Below are positions 34,199-43,193 of a stretch of DNA of 64,000 nucleotides, one piece after another (positions within the stretch are counted from its first letter, which is position 1; every line of letters starts with the position of its first letter). The position numbers and the translations under genes were made by a program. The notes below the pieces were generated by a model that saw only the letters and a program-made list of their open reading frames with translations, was not told the origin of the DNA and ran no database searches. This DNA is from an uncultured Bacteroidales bacterium (GTDB lineage: Bacteria > Bacteroidota > Bacteroidia > Bacteroidales > Muribaculaceae), in assembly GCA_902786725.1 (NCBI GenBank), contig CADADP010000014.1, forward strand, positions 1 through 64,000, in the 5' to 3' direction.

Positions 34199-35404
34199 AT
34201 GAACGTAATATTTCTCACTTTATCGCATGTGCTCAGCGTGAGCGAGCGCGGGATTTATGCCGACTTGATGCGAAAGTTCCGCGATAATGGGCACAAAGTG
34301 TACATGGTGACCTCGAGTGAGCGACGATTTGGCATCGAAACATCGCTCCGCGATACAGACGGTGTGAATGTGCTCAATGTGAAGACGCTCAACATCCAGA
34401 AGACCAACGTGGTGGAAAAGGGGGTAGGTACGCTACTTATCGAAACGCAATACAAGCGAGCCATACAGAAGCACCTCAAGGGCGTGAAATTCGATCTTAT
34501 TCTCTACACCACCCCGCCCATTACTCTGACCAATGTGGTGAAGTATCTTAAGCGGAAGAACCCGTCGGCGGTTACATATCTGCTTCTCAAAGACATTTTT
34601 CCGCAGAATGCCGTGGATTTGGGTATGTTCGGGGCCGATAGTCTCTTCTATAAGTATTTCCGCCGAACCGAGAAGGAACTCTATGCCATATCGGATTATG
34701 TGGGATGCATGTCGCCCGCCAACGCCGATTACCTGCTGCGTCATAACCCATCTATTGACCCCGCTACTGTGGAAGTGGCGCCAAACAGTCTGGAACTTGT
34801 GGATATGCCGCCAATCGATAAGAACCGGTTGCGTGGCAAATACGGACTACCCACCGACCGCCCTGTGCTCATCTACGGCGGCAATCTGGGCAAGCCACAA
34901 GGAATCGACTATATAATCAGGTGCCTCGAAGATAATAAGCATCGTACCGACTGCCATTTCCTCATCGTGGGCAATGGTACTGAGTATGCTAAACTGCAAG
35001 CTTGGTACGAGGCCAATCAGGGGCAAAACGTGACCGTTATGCAGCGTCTGCCCAAAGAGGACTACGACAACCTGGTGCGCTCGTGCGACGTGGGCCTGAT
35101 TTTCCTCGACCACCGGTTCACTATCCCCAACTACCCCTCGCGTCTGCTCTCTTACCTTGAGAACAAGATGCCAATTATCGCCGCAACCGACGTGAACACC
35201 GATATCGGCACCATAGCCGAGGCCAATGGATACGGCTTATGCTGCGAAAGTCGCGAAACCGCCGATTTCACCAGGTGCCTCAACGAGATGATTGCCAGCC
35301 CCGAGCGCATGTGCCAGATGGGTGAGCGCGGGTTTGAATTCTTGAAGCAGAATTATGTCACCGATGTGACCTATGGCCGCATTATGGCTCATATGAATAC
35401 TTAA
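34199..35404 (+). CDS. WbuB-like glycosyltransferase family 4, predicted L-FucNAc transferase
   Basis: A 401-residue GT-B enzyme. The N-terminal LTLSHVLSVSERGIYADLMRKF segment and TTPPITLTNVVKYLKRKN near residue 100 followed by LLKDIFPQNAVDLG are characteristic of WbuB, the transferase encoded beside fnlABC in E. coli O26-like loci. The C-terminal domain has VLIYGGNLGKPQG near 228 and a PSRLLSYLENKMPIIA region near 315. Position right after capEFG makes UDP-L-FucNAc the likely donor. This is inference from synteny and resemblance. Confidence 0.82.
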   Translation: MNVIFLTLSHVLSVSERGIYADLMRKFRDNGHKVYMVTSSERRFGIETSLRDTDGVNVLNVKTLNIQKTNVVEKGVGTLLIETQYKRAIQKHLKGVKFDLILYTTPPITLTNVVKYLKRKNPSAVTYLLLKDIFPQNAVDLGMFGADSLFYKYFRRTEKELYAISDYVGCMSPANADYLLRHNPSIDPATVEVAPNSLELVDMPPIDKNRLRGKYGLPTDRPVLIYGGNLGKPQGIDYIIRCLEDNKHRTDCHFLIVGNGTEYAKLQAWYEANQGQNVTVMQRLPKEDYDNLVRSCDVGLIFLDHRFTIPNYPSRLLSYLENKMPIIAATDVNTDIGTIAEANGYGLCCESRETADFTRCLNEMIASPERMCQMGERGFEFLKQNYVTDVTYGRIMAHMNT

Positions 35405-35417
35405 CTCAACTTTGGAT

Positions 35418-36026
35418 ATGTATAAAAATTGTTTGAAACGTGTTATCGACTTTTTGCTGTCGCTCACGGCACTGATAATACTGTCACCTATCTTGCTCAT
35501 AGTCACGCTATGCCTTATGGTGGCCAATAAAGGCGCAGGTGCCTTCTTCTTTCAGGAGCGTCCGGGACTAAAGGCAAAAGTGTTCAAGGTGATAAAATTC
35601 AAGTCTATGACCGACGAGCGCGATGCCGACGGCAAACTGCTCCCCGATAAGGACCGCCTGACAAAGGTGGGCAAGTTCGTCCGCTCCACATCAATCGATG
35701 AGCTGCCCCAACTCATCAACGTGCTCAAGGGCGACATGGCGCTGATAGGACCGCGTCCACTACGCGTCCATTATCTGCCGCTCTATAGCGAGGAGCAGAT
35801 GCGCCGCCATGATGTGCGACCCGGCATCACCGGCTGGGCGCAGGTTCACGGACGAAACGCCATATCATGGACGCAGAAGTTTCAGTACGATGTGTGGTAT
35901 GTGGACCACGTGTCGTTCTTGCTGGATGTGAAGATAATATTTTTAACTATAAAGAAGGTGTTCCGCCGCGAGGGCATTTCCAAGGAAGGAATGGCCACGA
36001 CGGTTCCATTCGACGGTACTAACTAA
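35418..36026 (+). CDS. Initiating phosphoglycosyltransferase (PglC/WcfS type)
   Basis: A 202-residue monotopic phosphoglycosyltransferase that loads the first sugar phosphate onto undecaprenyl phosphate. The start is at the ATG at 35418, since the frame can extend only two codons further to a TTG. There is one N-terminal re-entrant hydrophobic helix (FLLSLTALIILSPILLIVTL), then FFFQERPGLKAKVFKVIKFKSM, the catalytic Asp-Glu in STSIDELPQLINVLKGDM near residue 95, LIGPRPL near 112, and RPGITGWAQVHGRN near 137. It lacks the long N-terminal membrane region of WcaJ/WbaP. Its donor is probably the amino-trideoxy sugar made by the PglE/PglF-like enzymes downstream. Confidence 0.9.
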   Translation: MYKNCLKRVIDFLLSLTALIILSPILLIVTLCLMVANKGAGAFFFQERPGLKAKVFKVIKFKSMTDERDADGKLLPDKDRLTKVGKFVRSTSIDELPQLINVLKGDMALIGPRPLRVHYLPLYSEEQMRRHDVRPGITGWAQVHGRNAISWTQKFQYDVWYVDHVSFLLDVKIIFLTIKKVFRREGISKEGMATTVPFDGTN

Positions 36027-36042
36027 ACACAATTAATACAAT

Positions 36043-36596
36043 ATGAAAAGCTTAATAATTGGAGCGGGAACCTATGGTGAGGTCTATCTGGCCTACCTGC
36101 AGGATGCCGGAGTGGACATTATCGGTTTTATCGATGATAGCGACGAAAAGCAAGGCGCTATCGTTCGTGGAGTACCCGTGATTGGGAAACTCTCAGTTAT
36201 GCAAAATCGGTGGGCTATAAAACCCCTAATTACATACATCCATCTGCCAATATACACCACTCCGTAAAAATTGGCGAAGGCGTGTATGTGCTTCTGGGTG
36301 TAAATATCATGCCTTACACCGTTCTTGAGGATTACGTGATGATTTCTATGAATGCGCTTGTGGCACATCACACCACGCTCAAGAAAGGCACATTCCTTTC
36401 TACCGGTGTCAACTTCGGCGCCTCGATTGTGGCGCACGAGAACGCCTATGTGGGTATCGGTGCCACTATCATGACCGGATTGCACAATCTGGGGGCCGAC
36501 TGCCTGGTGGGCGCCGGCGCGGTGGTTATTAAGGACGTCCCCGAGAAAGCTATTATGGCAGGAGTCCCGGCAAAAGTTATCAGAATTAAAGACTGA
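36043..36596 (+). pseudogene. PglD-like sugar O/N-acyltransferase, frameshifted and internally deleted
   Basis: The 5' part (36043 onward) encodes the PglD N-terminal Rossmann segment: LIIGAGTYGEVYLAYL, IGFIDDSDEKQG, VRGVPVIGKLS, then runs out of frame to a TAA at 36267. The 3' part, in another frame from about 36183 and with a possible GTG start at 36210, encodes GYKTPNYIHPSANI and a left-handed beta-helix acyltransferase with hexapeptide repeats ending KAIMAGVPAKVIRIKD. Between VPVIGKLS and GYKTPN the family normally has some 40-50 residues, including the I(A)IGDN...R motif, that are absent here. This indicates a frameshift plus deletion. A 128-residue helix-only product could still be made from the GTG. 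Sequencing error could explain the frameshift but not the missing segment. Confidence 0.75.
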
Positions 36597-36664
36597 TTGC
36601 GTTGTCTGCCCAACTCCTTCATTGACAATCAATTTCTAAGAATTAATCTAACTCAAACGAAAAT

Positions 36665-37903
36665 ATGGATAAAAGAATTTATTTGTGTCTTGCCCACATG
36701 AGTGGCAACGAGATGCAGTACATTAACGAGGCTTTTGATACTAACTGGGTGGTGCCCATGGGACCCAATGTCAATGCTTTCGAGGCCGACTTGGAAAAGT
36801 TCGTGGGCGAAGGCAAAAGCGTGGTGGCTCTGGCCTCGGGCACAGCGGCAGTGCATCTGGCTCTGCTGGCCTGCGGCGTGGGACCGGGCGACGAGGTCCT
36901 GGTGCAGTCGTTCACATTCTGCGCTTCCACTCACCCAATCACCTATCTCGGGGCTAAGCCTGTCTTTGTGGATTCTGAACCCGAGACTTGGAATATGGAC
37001 CCGCAACTGCTCGAAGAGGCCATTAATGACCGCATAGCCAAGACCGGACGCAAACCCAAGGCCATTGTACCGGTATATCTCTACGGAATGCCCGGAAAAA
37101 TCAACGAGATTATGGAAATCGCGCACCGTTACGAGATTCCTGTGGTGGAAGATGCCGCCGAGGGTATGGGCTCGCGTTACCATGGCCGTGTGGTGGGCAC
37201 TTTCGGTGACTATGGCGTGCTTTCGTTCAATGGTAACAAGATGATAACCACATCGGGTGGTGGCGCGCTAATCTGCTCTTCTGAGGAGGCCAAACGCAAA
37301 ATCATGTGGTATGCCACGCAGGCACGTGAGGCTTATCCCTACTATCAGCACGAGGCTATCGGATACAACTACCGCCTGTCTAATATCTGCGCCGGTATAG
37401 GACGCGGACAGATGACCGTGATTAACGACCACATCGCTCATCACCGCCGCCTGGCCGCCTTCTACAAACAGGCGTTTGCCTCCGTGGATGGCATCACGTT
37501 CCACGATGAGCTCAGCGGAATGGAGTCCAACTTCTGGCTCTGCACCGTCACGCTCGACGAGAAACTGCACGTCAAGAACGAAAATCTCGCTTATGCGCAT
37601 GCCATTCAGGGCGCTGTGGGCGGTGCCGCAGGCGTGGTGCGTGGCGGTGGCTCAGTCCACACCGATTGCGAACCAAACGTCAACGTCGAAGCCATGCGTA
37701 TCAACCTCGACAAAGAAGGCATCGAGAGCCGTCCGCTATGGAAACCTATGCACAAGCAACCGGTTTATGCCGGCGCTACCGCTTATGCCAACGGCGTCTC
37801 CGAAAGCCTGTTCAAGGTGGGCCTATGCCTCCCCAGCGGACCAATGGTAACCGATGACGATGCCGAGCGAATTGTCAAGGCCATGCTCGATAATCTTGAA
37901 TAA
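36665..37903 (+). CDS. PglE/WcfR-like UDP-sugar aminotransferase
   Basis: A 412-residue PLP-dependent DegT-family transaminase that places an amino group at C4 of UDP-2-acetamido-4-keto-2,6-dideoxyhexose. YLCLAHMSGNEMQYINEAFDTNWV at the start, ALASGTAAVHLAL near residue 58, VYLYGMPGKINEI near 134, VVEDAAEGMGSRY near 160 and the PLP Lys in LSFNGNKMITTSGGG near 192 match the LegC/PglE group. It is followed by the PglF-type dehydratase that supplies its substrate. Close relatives in B. fragilis are WcfR-like enzymes making the AATGal donor. Stereochemistry at C4 cannot be read from sequence. Confidence 0.9.
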   Translation: MDKRIYLCLAHMSGNEMQYINEAFDTNWVVPMGPNVNAFEADLEKFVGEGKSVVALASGTAAVHLALLACGVGPGDEVLVQSFTFCASTHPITYLGAKPVFVDSEPETWNMDPQLLEEAINDRIAKTGRKPKAIVPVYLYGMPGKINEIMEIAHRYEIPVVEDAAEGMGSRYHGRVVGTFGDYGVLSFNGNKMITTSGGGALICSSEEAKRKIMWYATQAREAYPYYQHEAIGYNYRLSNICAGIGRGQMTVINDHIAHHRRLAAFYKQAFASVDGITFHDELSGMESNFWLCTVTLDEKLHVKNENLAYAHAIQGAVGGAAGVVRGGGSVHTDCEPNVNVEAMRINLDKEGIESRPLWKPMHKQPVYAGATAYANGVSESLFKVGLCLPSGPMVTDDDAERIVKAMLDNLE

Positions 37904-37991
37904 TTACATTGCGGCTATAGCTAATAAGGTGGGTGACACACTATTAGATATGGCCATTTGTTATTTATGATAAATCAACCAATTTACTGAA

Positions 37992-39929
37992 ATGAGACTT
38001 ATTAATAAACTGCTAAACTGGTATTTTAGCCGTAACTCATTGCCCTACTGGTGCATATTGTTGCTGGATTGCATCATACTTTTCTGCTCGGGCGTGGTAG
38101 TGTTCTGGTTGTTCCACCGTGGTGGAGTCAATGGTCAGGTTCTTGCCAGCGTGTGCCGCACAATGGGACTTGTGCTACTCGTGAGCATGATAGGGTTCCG
38201 AATTTTCCACACCTATGCCGGCGTGATTCGCTTCTCTTCGTTTGTTGACCTGCAACGTGTGGCTTTCGCCAATTTCCTGTCGATGCTCGTCGTTATAGGC
38301 CTGCGCTATCTGCTCGAGGGGCACACACAGGGCTATCTGCAACTGGTGCCCACACGGCAGATAATAGTCATCTTTGTGGTGGCTACCATGCTCATGTGGC
38401 TCATGCGAGTCATTGTCAAGGTGCTCTACGACCTCGCTTATCGCGACACTAACGCCCTGCCCGTATTCATCTATGGCATTAAGGACGGAGGTGTGGGACT
38501 GGCTAAGACCATCCGTAACGAGAAGCCCAATAAGTATATCCTCAAGGGATTCATCTCTCACGATAAGCAGTTCAAGGTGGATATGCTCATGGGCGTCCGT
38601 GTATTCGACGTGGACGACCATCTGCCCGAAATCATCAAGCGACGCGAGGTTAAGGCTGTACTCATCTCCCCGCAACGCAACACCGAATTTCGCAACGATG
38701 AGAAATTACAGGAATACCTCGTCGAGGCCGGTGTGAAAATCTTTATGACCACCGAAGCCACCGAATGGAAAGAAGGTGACAACGAAACCACCAATTCCAC
38801 TAACACTTCCACCTACCACGAAGTGAGTATCGAAGACCTGTTGCCACGCCAGCAGATTAATGTGGATATGGAGTCGGTGGGAGCGTTGCTCACCGGAAAG
38901 AAGATTCTTATCACCGGTTCCGCCGGTAGCATCGGCTCAGAGATGGTGAGACAAATCGCCGAGTATCGACCCGCCGAAATGATGCTAATCGACCAGGCCG
39001 AGACGCCGCAACACGACATCCGCCTTATGATGGCCGACAAATACCCGAACATCAAGGCTGAGACCGTGGTTACCTCTATCTGCAAGAAAGACCGAATGGA
39101 AACCATCTTCAAGTCGTTCTGCCCCGATTATGTCTTCCACGCCGCGGCCTACAAGCACGTCCCCATGATGGAAAACAACCCCTGCGAGAGCGTGCAGAAC
39201 AATATCTATGGCACTAAGGTCATTGCCGACCTTTCGGTTAAGTACGGCGTCAAGAAGTTCGTTATGATTTCCACCGACAAGGCTGTCAATCCCACCAACG
39301 TTATGGGATGCTCCAAGCGTATCTGCGAAATCTACGTGCAAAGTCTCAATAAAGCCGAGAACGAAGGCAAGGTCGAGGGCCACACACAGTTCGTTACCAC
39401 TCGCTTCGGCAACGTGCTTGGGTCAAACGGCTCCGTGATTCCGCTGTTCCGACGTCAGATTATGGCAGGCGGACCGGTCACAGTTACTCACCCCAACATC
39501 ATCCGCTTCTTTATGCTCATCTCCGAAGCATGTAAACTTGTGCTCGAGGCCGGCACTAAAGGCAAGGGCGGCGAAATCTTCGTCTTCGATATGGGCAAGC
39601 CGGTCAAGATTGCCGACCTGGCCAAGCGCATGATTAAGATGAGCGGCGTTAAAAACGTGGATATAGTCTATACAGGACTTCGCGCGGGCGAGAAACTCTA
39701 CGAGGAAGTGCTCAACGAGGAAGAGACCACAAAGCCTTCATTCCACGAGAAAATCAGAATCGCCAACGTACGCGAATACGATTTCGACGAGGTGAACAAG
39801 CAAATCTCCGAGCTCATCGATGAAAGCCTCAAATACGACGACATGAAAGTCGTGGGCCTCATGAAACAAATCGTGCCCGAGTACAAGAGCAAAAATTCTA
39901 TCTACGAGTACCTCGACAAGAAAAGCTGA
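37992..39929 (+). CDS. Membrane UDP-GlcNAc 4,6-dehydratase (PglF/WbpM/CapD type)
   Basis: A 645-residue protein. Four hydrophobic helices within residues 15-140 anchor it. A CoA-binding-like Rossmann segment follows (LPVFIYGIKDGGVGLAKTI near 156). The catalytic SDR domain starts at KILITGSAGSIGSEMVRQIA near 305, then FHAAAYKHVPMMENNPCE near 385 and STDKAVNPTNVMGCSKRICE near 428, with Met in the catalytic Tyr position as in WbpM. It makes the 4-keto-6-deoxy intermediate for the aminotransferase encoded just upstream. It is the last gene of the polysaccharide operon, ending 42 bases before the terminator hairpin. Confidence 0.93.
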   Translation: MRLINKLLNWYFSRNSLPYWCILLLDCIILFCSGVVVFWLFHRGGVNGQVLASVCRTMGLVLLVSMIGFRIFHTYAGVIRFSSFVDLQRVAFANFLSMLVVIGLRYLLEGHTQGYLQLVPTRQIIVIFVVATMLMWLMRVIVKVLYDLAYRDTNALPVFIYGIKDGGVGLAKTIRNEKPNKYILKGFISHDKQFKVDMLMGVRVFDVDDHLPEIIKRREVKAVLISPQRNTEFRNDEKLQEYLVEAGVKIFMTTEATEWKEGDNETTNSTNTSTYHEVSIEDLLPRQQINVDMESVGALLTGKKILITGSAGSIGSEMVRQIAEYRPAEMMLIDQAETPQHDIRLMMADKYPNIKAETVVTSICKKDRMETIFKSFCPDYVFHAAAYKHVPMMENNPCESVQNNIYGTKVIADLSVKYGVKKFVMISTDKAVNPTNVMGCSKRICEIYVQSLNKAENEGKVEGHTQFVTTRFGNVLGSNGSVIPLFRRQIMAGGPVTVTHPNIIRFFMLISEACKLVLEAGTKGKGGEIFVFDMGKPVKIADLAKRMIKMSGVKNVDIVYTGLRAGEKLYEEVLNEEETTKPSFHEKIRIANVREYDFDEVNKQISELIDESLKYDDMKVVGLMKQIVPEYKSKNSIYEYLDKKS

Positions 39930-39971
39930 CTCTCAGCGTTTTCAGTGAGACGCTTCTAAGTCGTCACATAT

Positions 39972-40019
39972 GGCGAAGAGCCTCTGCAACTCTCTCAAGT
40001 GCAGAGGCTCTTCGCCTTT
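39972..40019 (+). terminator. Terminator of the capsule operon
   Basis: A perfect 17-bp stem (39972-39988 with 40000-40016, key arm GGCGAAGAGCCTCTGCA), an 11-base loop, then TTT. It is the strongest hairpin in the window. It lies between the PglF-like gene and the 3' end of the opposing tRNA, so it may also stop the tRNA transcript. Confidence 0.9.
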
Positions 40020-40025
40020 CCATCG

Positions 40026-40097
40026 TACGCCCATGGGGAGTCGAACCCCAATCGGAGGAACCGGAATCCTCTATTCTATCCATTGAACTATAGGCGC
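40026..40097 (-). tRNA. tRNA-Arg, anticodon CCG
   Basis: On the minus strand the 72-base sequence folds into a cloverleaf. The acceptor GCGCCTA pairs with TGGGCGT (first pair G-U) and has discriminator A. The anticodon stem is GAGGA/TCCTC with the loop TTCCGGT, giving CCG, which reads the Arg codon CGG. The T arm is GGGG-TTCGACT-CCCC. The CCA end is not encoded. Confidence 0.95.
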
Positions 40098-40126
40098 ATT
40101 TTCTCGTTGGGCACGCCTCAACGTGG

Positions 40127-40157
40127 TTGCAAAGTTACGGCAAAATTTGTAACTTCG
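40127..40157 (+). promoter_or_regulatory. Candidate ung promoter, interleaved with the tRNA promoter
   Basis: TTG at 40127-40129, 20 bases, then TAACTTCG at 40150-40157 (one mismatch to TAnnTTTG). It overlaps the opposing tRNA promoter almost completely. Confidence 0.5.
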
Positions 40158-40161
40158 CAAA
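40130..40161 (-). promoter_or_regulatory. Promoter of tRNA-Arg (minus strand)
   Basis: Minus-strand -7 TAACTTTG at 40137-40130 and -33 TTTG at 40161-40158, 20 bases apart. The predicted start is near 40123, 26 bases before the tRNA 5' end. Confidence 0.75.
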
Positions 40162-40207
40162 GGTTTATGCCGAAATACGCAAAAAATGACTCGATAACTC
40201 TCACACT

Positions 40208-40870
40208 ATGGATGTCAAAATAGAACAAAGTTGGAAACAAGAGCTCGCCGATGAGTGGAACAAGGACTATTTCGTTGCGCTCACAGATTTCGTCAGGCGT
40301 GAGTATGCCTCTAAGCAGGTGTTCCCACCCGGGTCGCAGATATTCGCCGCCTTCGATGCCGCGCCGTTTAGTGCCGTTAAAGTGGTGATTCTGGGGCAAG
40401 ATCCTTATCACGACGTGGGGCAGGCCAATGGTCTGTGTTTCTCCGTTAACGACGGCATACCGTTCCCGCCTTCGCTTCAGAACATCTTCCGTGAAGTTCA
40501 CAACGACACCGGTGCCCCGATACCAACCTCCGGCGACCTTTCGCGCTGGGCAAGGCAAGGGGTGCTTTTGCTCAATGCCACGCTCACCGTCGAGGCGCAT
40601 CGGGCCGGCTCTCATCAGAATCGTGGCTGGGAACGCTTCACCGACGAGGTGGTGGCGCACTTGGCCCATAACCGCGACCACCTGGTCTTTATCCTCTGGG
40701 GAAGCTATGCCATACGCAAGGGAGCGCTAATCGACCGAAACCGGCATCTGGTCCTCACTTCGGCTCATCCGTCGCCGCTCTCGGCCTATCGGGGCTTCTT
40801 CGGCAATCATCATTTCTCCACTGCCAACGACTATCTTATCAAACACGGAAAAACTCCCATACAATGGTAA
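40208..40870 (+). CDS. ung: Uracil-DNA glycosylase
   Basis: A 220-residue family-1 UDG that removes uracil from DNA in base-excision repair. VVILGQDPYHDVGQANGLCFSV near residue 60 holds the catalytic Asp. PPSLQNIFREV near 88, GVLLLNATLTVEAH near 118 and the DNA-intercalating HPSPLSAYRGFFG near 187 are all intact. The length is typical. Its last bases overlap the start of the next gene (ATG at 40864, stop ending 40870), suggesting coupled translation. Confidence 0.97.
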   Translation: MDVKIEQSWKQELADEWNKDYFVALTDFVRREYASKQVFPPGSQIFAAFDAAPFSAVKVVILGQDPYHDVGQANGLCFSVNDGIPFPPSLQNIFREVHNDTGAPIPTSGDLSRWARQGVLLLNATLTVEAHRAGSHQNRGWERFTDEVVAHLAHNRDHLVFILWGSYAIRKGALIDRNRHLVLTSAHPSPLSAYRGFFGNHHFSTANDYLIKHGKTPIQW

Positions 40871-41364
40871 ATTCTGAAAAAATAAATCGATACGAGGAAC
40901 TTCTGCTACAAGTGCGCGGACTCACCGACGGCGAAACCTCGCAGGTGAGCGTGCTGGCCAATGTGGCTGCTGCGATTCACGCGGCTATGGACTTCTGGTG
41001 GACGGGGTTCTATCTCGTCAGCGGCGACCAACTGATTTTGGGACCATTCCAGGGGCCTGTGGCATGCTACAGAATCAAGCGCGGACGCGGTGTGTGCGGC
41101 TCGGCATGGGAGAGGGGAGAAACGCTCGTGGTGCCCGATGTGGAGCAATTCCCGGGACACATAGCCTGCAGCAGCGAGTCACGGAGCGAAATAGTGGTGC
41201 CCGTCCTCGACTCATCGTCACAGGTGTGTGCCGTGCTCGATATTGATAGCCGCTCGCTTGCCGCCTTCGACCAAACCGATGCCCACTACCTCGGCATAAT
41301 AGCCCAAATCGTATCAGACACCGTCTTCACTCACTCCCTCGCAAATCAAAGACCGCCAGTGTAG
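40864..41364 (+). CDS. msrC: GAF-domain free methionine-(R)-sulfoxide reductase
   Basis: A 166-residue single-GAF-domain enzyme of the fRMsr family, which reduces free Met-R-sulfoxide in the cytosol. MDFWWTGFYLVSGDQLILGPFQG near residue 40 is typical. The three conserved cysteines are seen in ACYRIKRGRGVCGSAW near 76-86 and HIACSSESRSEIVVP near 102. It overlaps ung by 7 bases at its start, and its 3' end overlaps the 3' end of the opposing ABC transporter gene by 19 bases. Confidence 0.9.
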   Translation: MVNSEKINRYEELLLQVRGLTDGETSQVSVLANVAAAIHAAMDFWWTGFYLVSGDQLILGPFQGPVACYRIKRGRGVCGSAWERGETLVVPDVEQFPGHIACSSESRSEIVVPVLDSSSQVCAVLDIDSRSLAAFDQTDAHYLGIIAQIVSDTVFTHSLANQRPPV

Positions 41365-43193
41365 AGCTGGTGGTATTTCCCGCCAAGCGCTATCAGCTCG
41401 TCGTGTGTGCCGCGCTCTATAATGCGACCCTTTTCAAGCACTATTATACAATCGGCGTTACGCACGGTGCTCAGTCGGTGCGCTATCACAAATGTAGTGC
41501 GCCCTTTCATCAGCGAGTCCATCCCTCGTTGCACCAATAGCTCTGTGCGGGTGTCGATACTCGATGTGGCCTCGTCCAGTATCAGCACAGGCGGATTGGC
41601 CACAGCGGCGCGTGCTATCGCGAGCAACTGACGCTCGCCCTGGCTCAGGTTGCCGCCGTCGCCGCTGAGCATCGTCTCGTAGCCGTTGCTCAGGCGGCGA
41701 ATAAAGTCGTCGGCATTCACCAGCTTGGCCGCGGCCTTGCATTCCTCGTCGCTTGCGTCGAGTCGGCCGTAGCGGATGTTTTCCAGTACCGTGCCCGTGA
41801 AAAGGTGGGTCTCCTGTAACACCATTCCCAAGCTGCGGCGCAGGTGTGGTTTGCTGATGTCGTTAATGTTGATGCCGTCGTAGAGCACCTTCCCGTCTTG
41901 GATATCGTAGAAGCGATTTATCAGGTTGGTTATAGTGGTCTTGCCGGCTCCTGTGCCGCCCACAAACGCTATCTTCTGGTCGGGCATGGCGTCTATCACT
42001 ATGTCCTCAAGCGCCAGCCGGCTCCCGTCGTAGCTGAAATCCACCATGTTCAGCGACACGCCGCCTTCCACACGCCTATACTTTGCTCCGCCATCGCTCA
42101 GAGTCTGCTTCCACGCCCATGAGCCGGTGCGCTGATTTGCCTCGGTGATATTTCCAGCGCTGTCTTCGTGAGTGCATACCAGCGTCACCGTGCCGCTGTC
42201 GGCTTCCGATTCCTCATCTATGATGGCGAATAGCCGTTCAGCGCCGGCGGCTGCGGTGATAATACTGTTGATTTGCTGACTCACGTGCGATATCGGCTGG
42301 GTGAAACTCTTGTTGAGCGTGAGGAATGCCACCAGGGTGCCCAGCGTCAGTCCGTACTCGCCGCTCAGTGCCACTGCAGCGCCCACCACAGCCAGCATAA
42401 CATATCCTATGTTGCCCAGATTGCCGTTCACCGGCATCACAATGTTTGCTATCCGGTTAGCGTTATAGGCGCTCGAGCGCAGTTCCTCGTTGAGTCGTTC
42501 AAACTGCTCTATGGCCTCGTCCTCGTGGCAGAACACTTTCACCACACGCTGGCCGCTTACCATCTCCTCAATGTAGCCGTTGACCTGCGCCAGATTCTTT
42601 TGCTGCTTCACAAAGTAGGCGCGAGATTTCTTTCCCAGACGCGTGGTGCACACTGCCATTACAACCGCTATTGCCGCCGACACCATCGTCAGCGGCACGC
42701 TCATCGCCACCATCGCGCAGAATGTGGCCACTATGGTGATTACAGAGTTAAGCGCTTGCGGAAGACTGGAACTTAGCATCTGTCGCAACGTGTCGATGTC
42801 GTTGGTGTAGGCCGACATGATATCACCGTGCGAGTGGGTGTCGAAGTAGCGGATGGGCAGTGTCTCCATGTGGCTGAACATGTCCTTGCGCAACTTCAGC
42901 ATCGTACCCTGACTCACGCTTATCATTATCCGGTTGTAGGCGTATGAGCATGCCGCGCCCAGCGTCAGAACCAGTCCCAGCACAAACAGCGTCTGGGCCA
43001 GAGAACTGTACTCGGGGTTGGTGGCTTGGGTTAGAGGTGCTATATAGTCGTCTATCAGCGTGCGGATAAACAGGTTAGAGACCAGCGTGGTGCCGGCAGT
43101 GATAAATATGCACACAGCCACCGCCGCAAACGAGAACTTGTAGGTTCCCAGCACGTAGCGTAATAGCCGCCACAGGGTGTCCTTGCGTCTCAT
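41346..43193 (-). CDS. Heterodimeric ABC exporter, subunit with consensus catalytic residues
   Basis: A 615-residue type IV (MsbA-like) exporter half: six membrane helices in residues of about 15-310, then an ATPase domain. Walker A is GGTGAGKTT near 410, the signature is LSQGE (a variant of LSGGQ) near 515, Walker B and the catalytic Glu are VLILDEATSSID, and the switch His is in VIAHRLSTV. An insertion of about 40 residues precedes the ATPase. It starts in an ATGA overlap (43190-43193) with the second half-transporter, so both are made together. The substrate could be a lipid, drug or peptide. Confidence 0.9.
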   Translation of the reverse strand: MRRKDTLWRLLRYVLGTYKFSFAAVAVCIFITAGTTLVSNLFIRTLIDDYIAPLTQATNPEYSSLAQTLFVLGLVLTLGAACSYAYNRIMISVSQGTMLKLRKDMFSHMETLPIRYFDTHSHGDIMSAYTNDIDTLRQMLSSSLPQALNSVITIVATFCAMVAMSVPLTMVSAAIAVVMAVCTTRLGKKSRAYFVKQQKNLAQVNGYIEEMVSGQRVVKVFCHEDEAIEQFERLNEELRSSAYNANRIANIVMPVNGNLGNIGYVMLAVVGAAVALSGEYGLTLGTLVAFLTLNKSFTQPISHVSQQINSIITAAAGAERLFAIIDEESEADSGTVTLVCTHEDSAGNITEANQRTGSWAWKQTLSDGGAKYRRVEGGVSLNMVDFSYDGSRLALEDIVIDAMPDQKIAFVGGTGAGKTTITNLINRFYDIQDGKVLYDGININDISKPHLRRSLGMVLQETHLFTGTVLENIRYGRLDASDEECKAAAKLVNADDFIRRLSNGYETMLSGDGGNLSQGERQLLAIARAAVANPPVLILDEATSSIDTRTELLVQRGMDSLMKGRTTFVIAHRLSTVRNADCIIVLEKGRIIERGTHDELIALGGKYHQLYTGGL

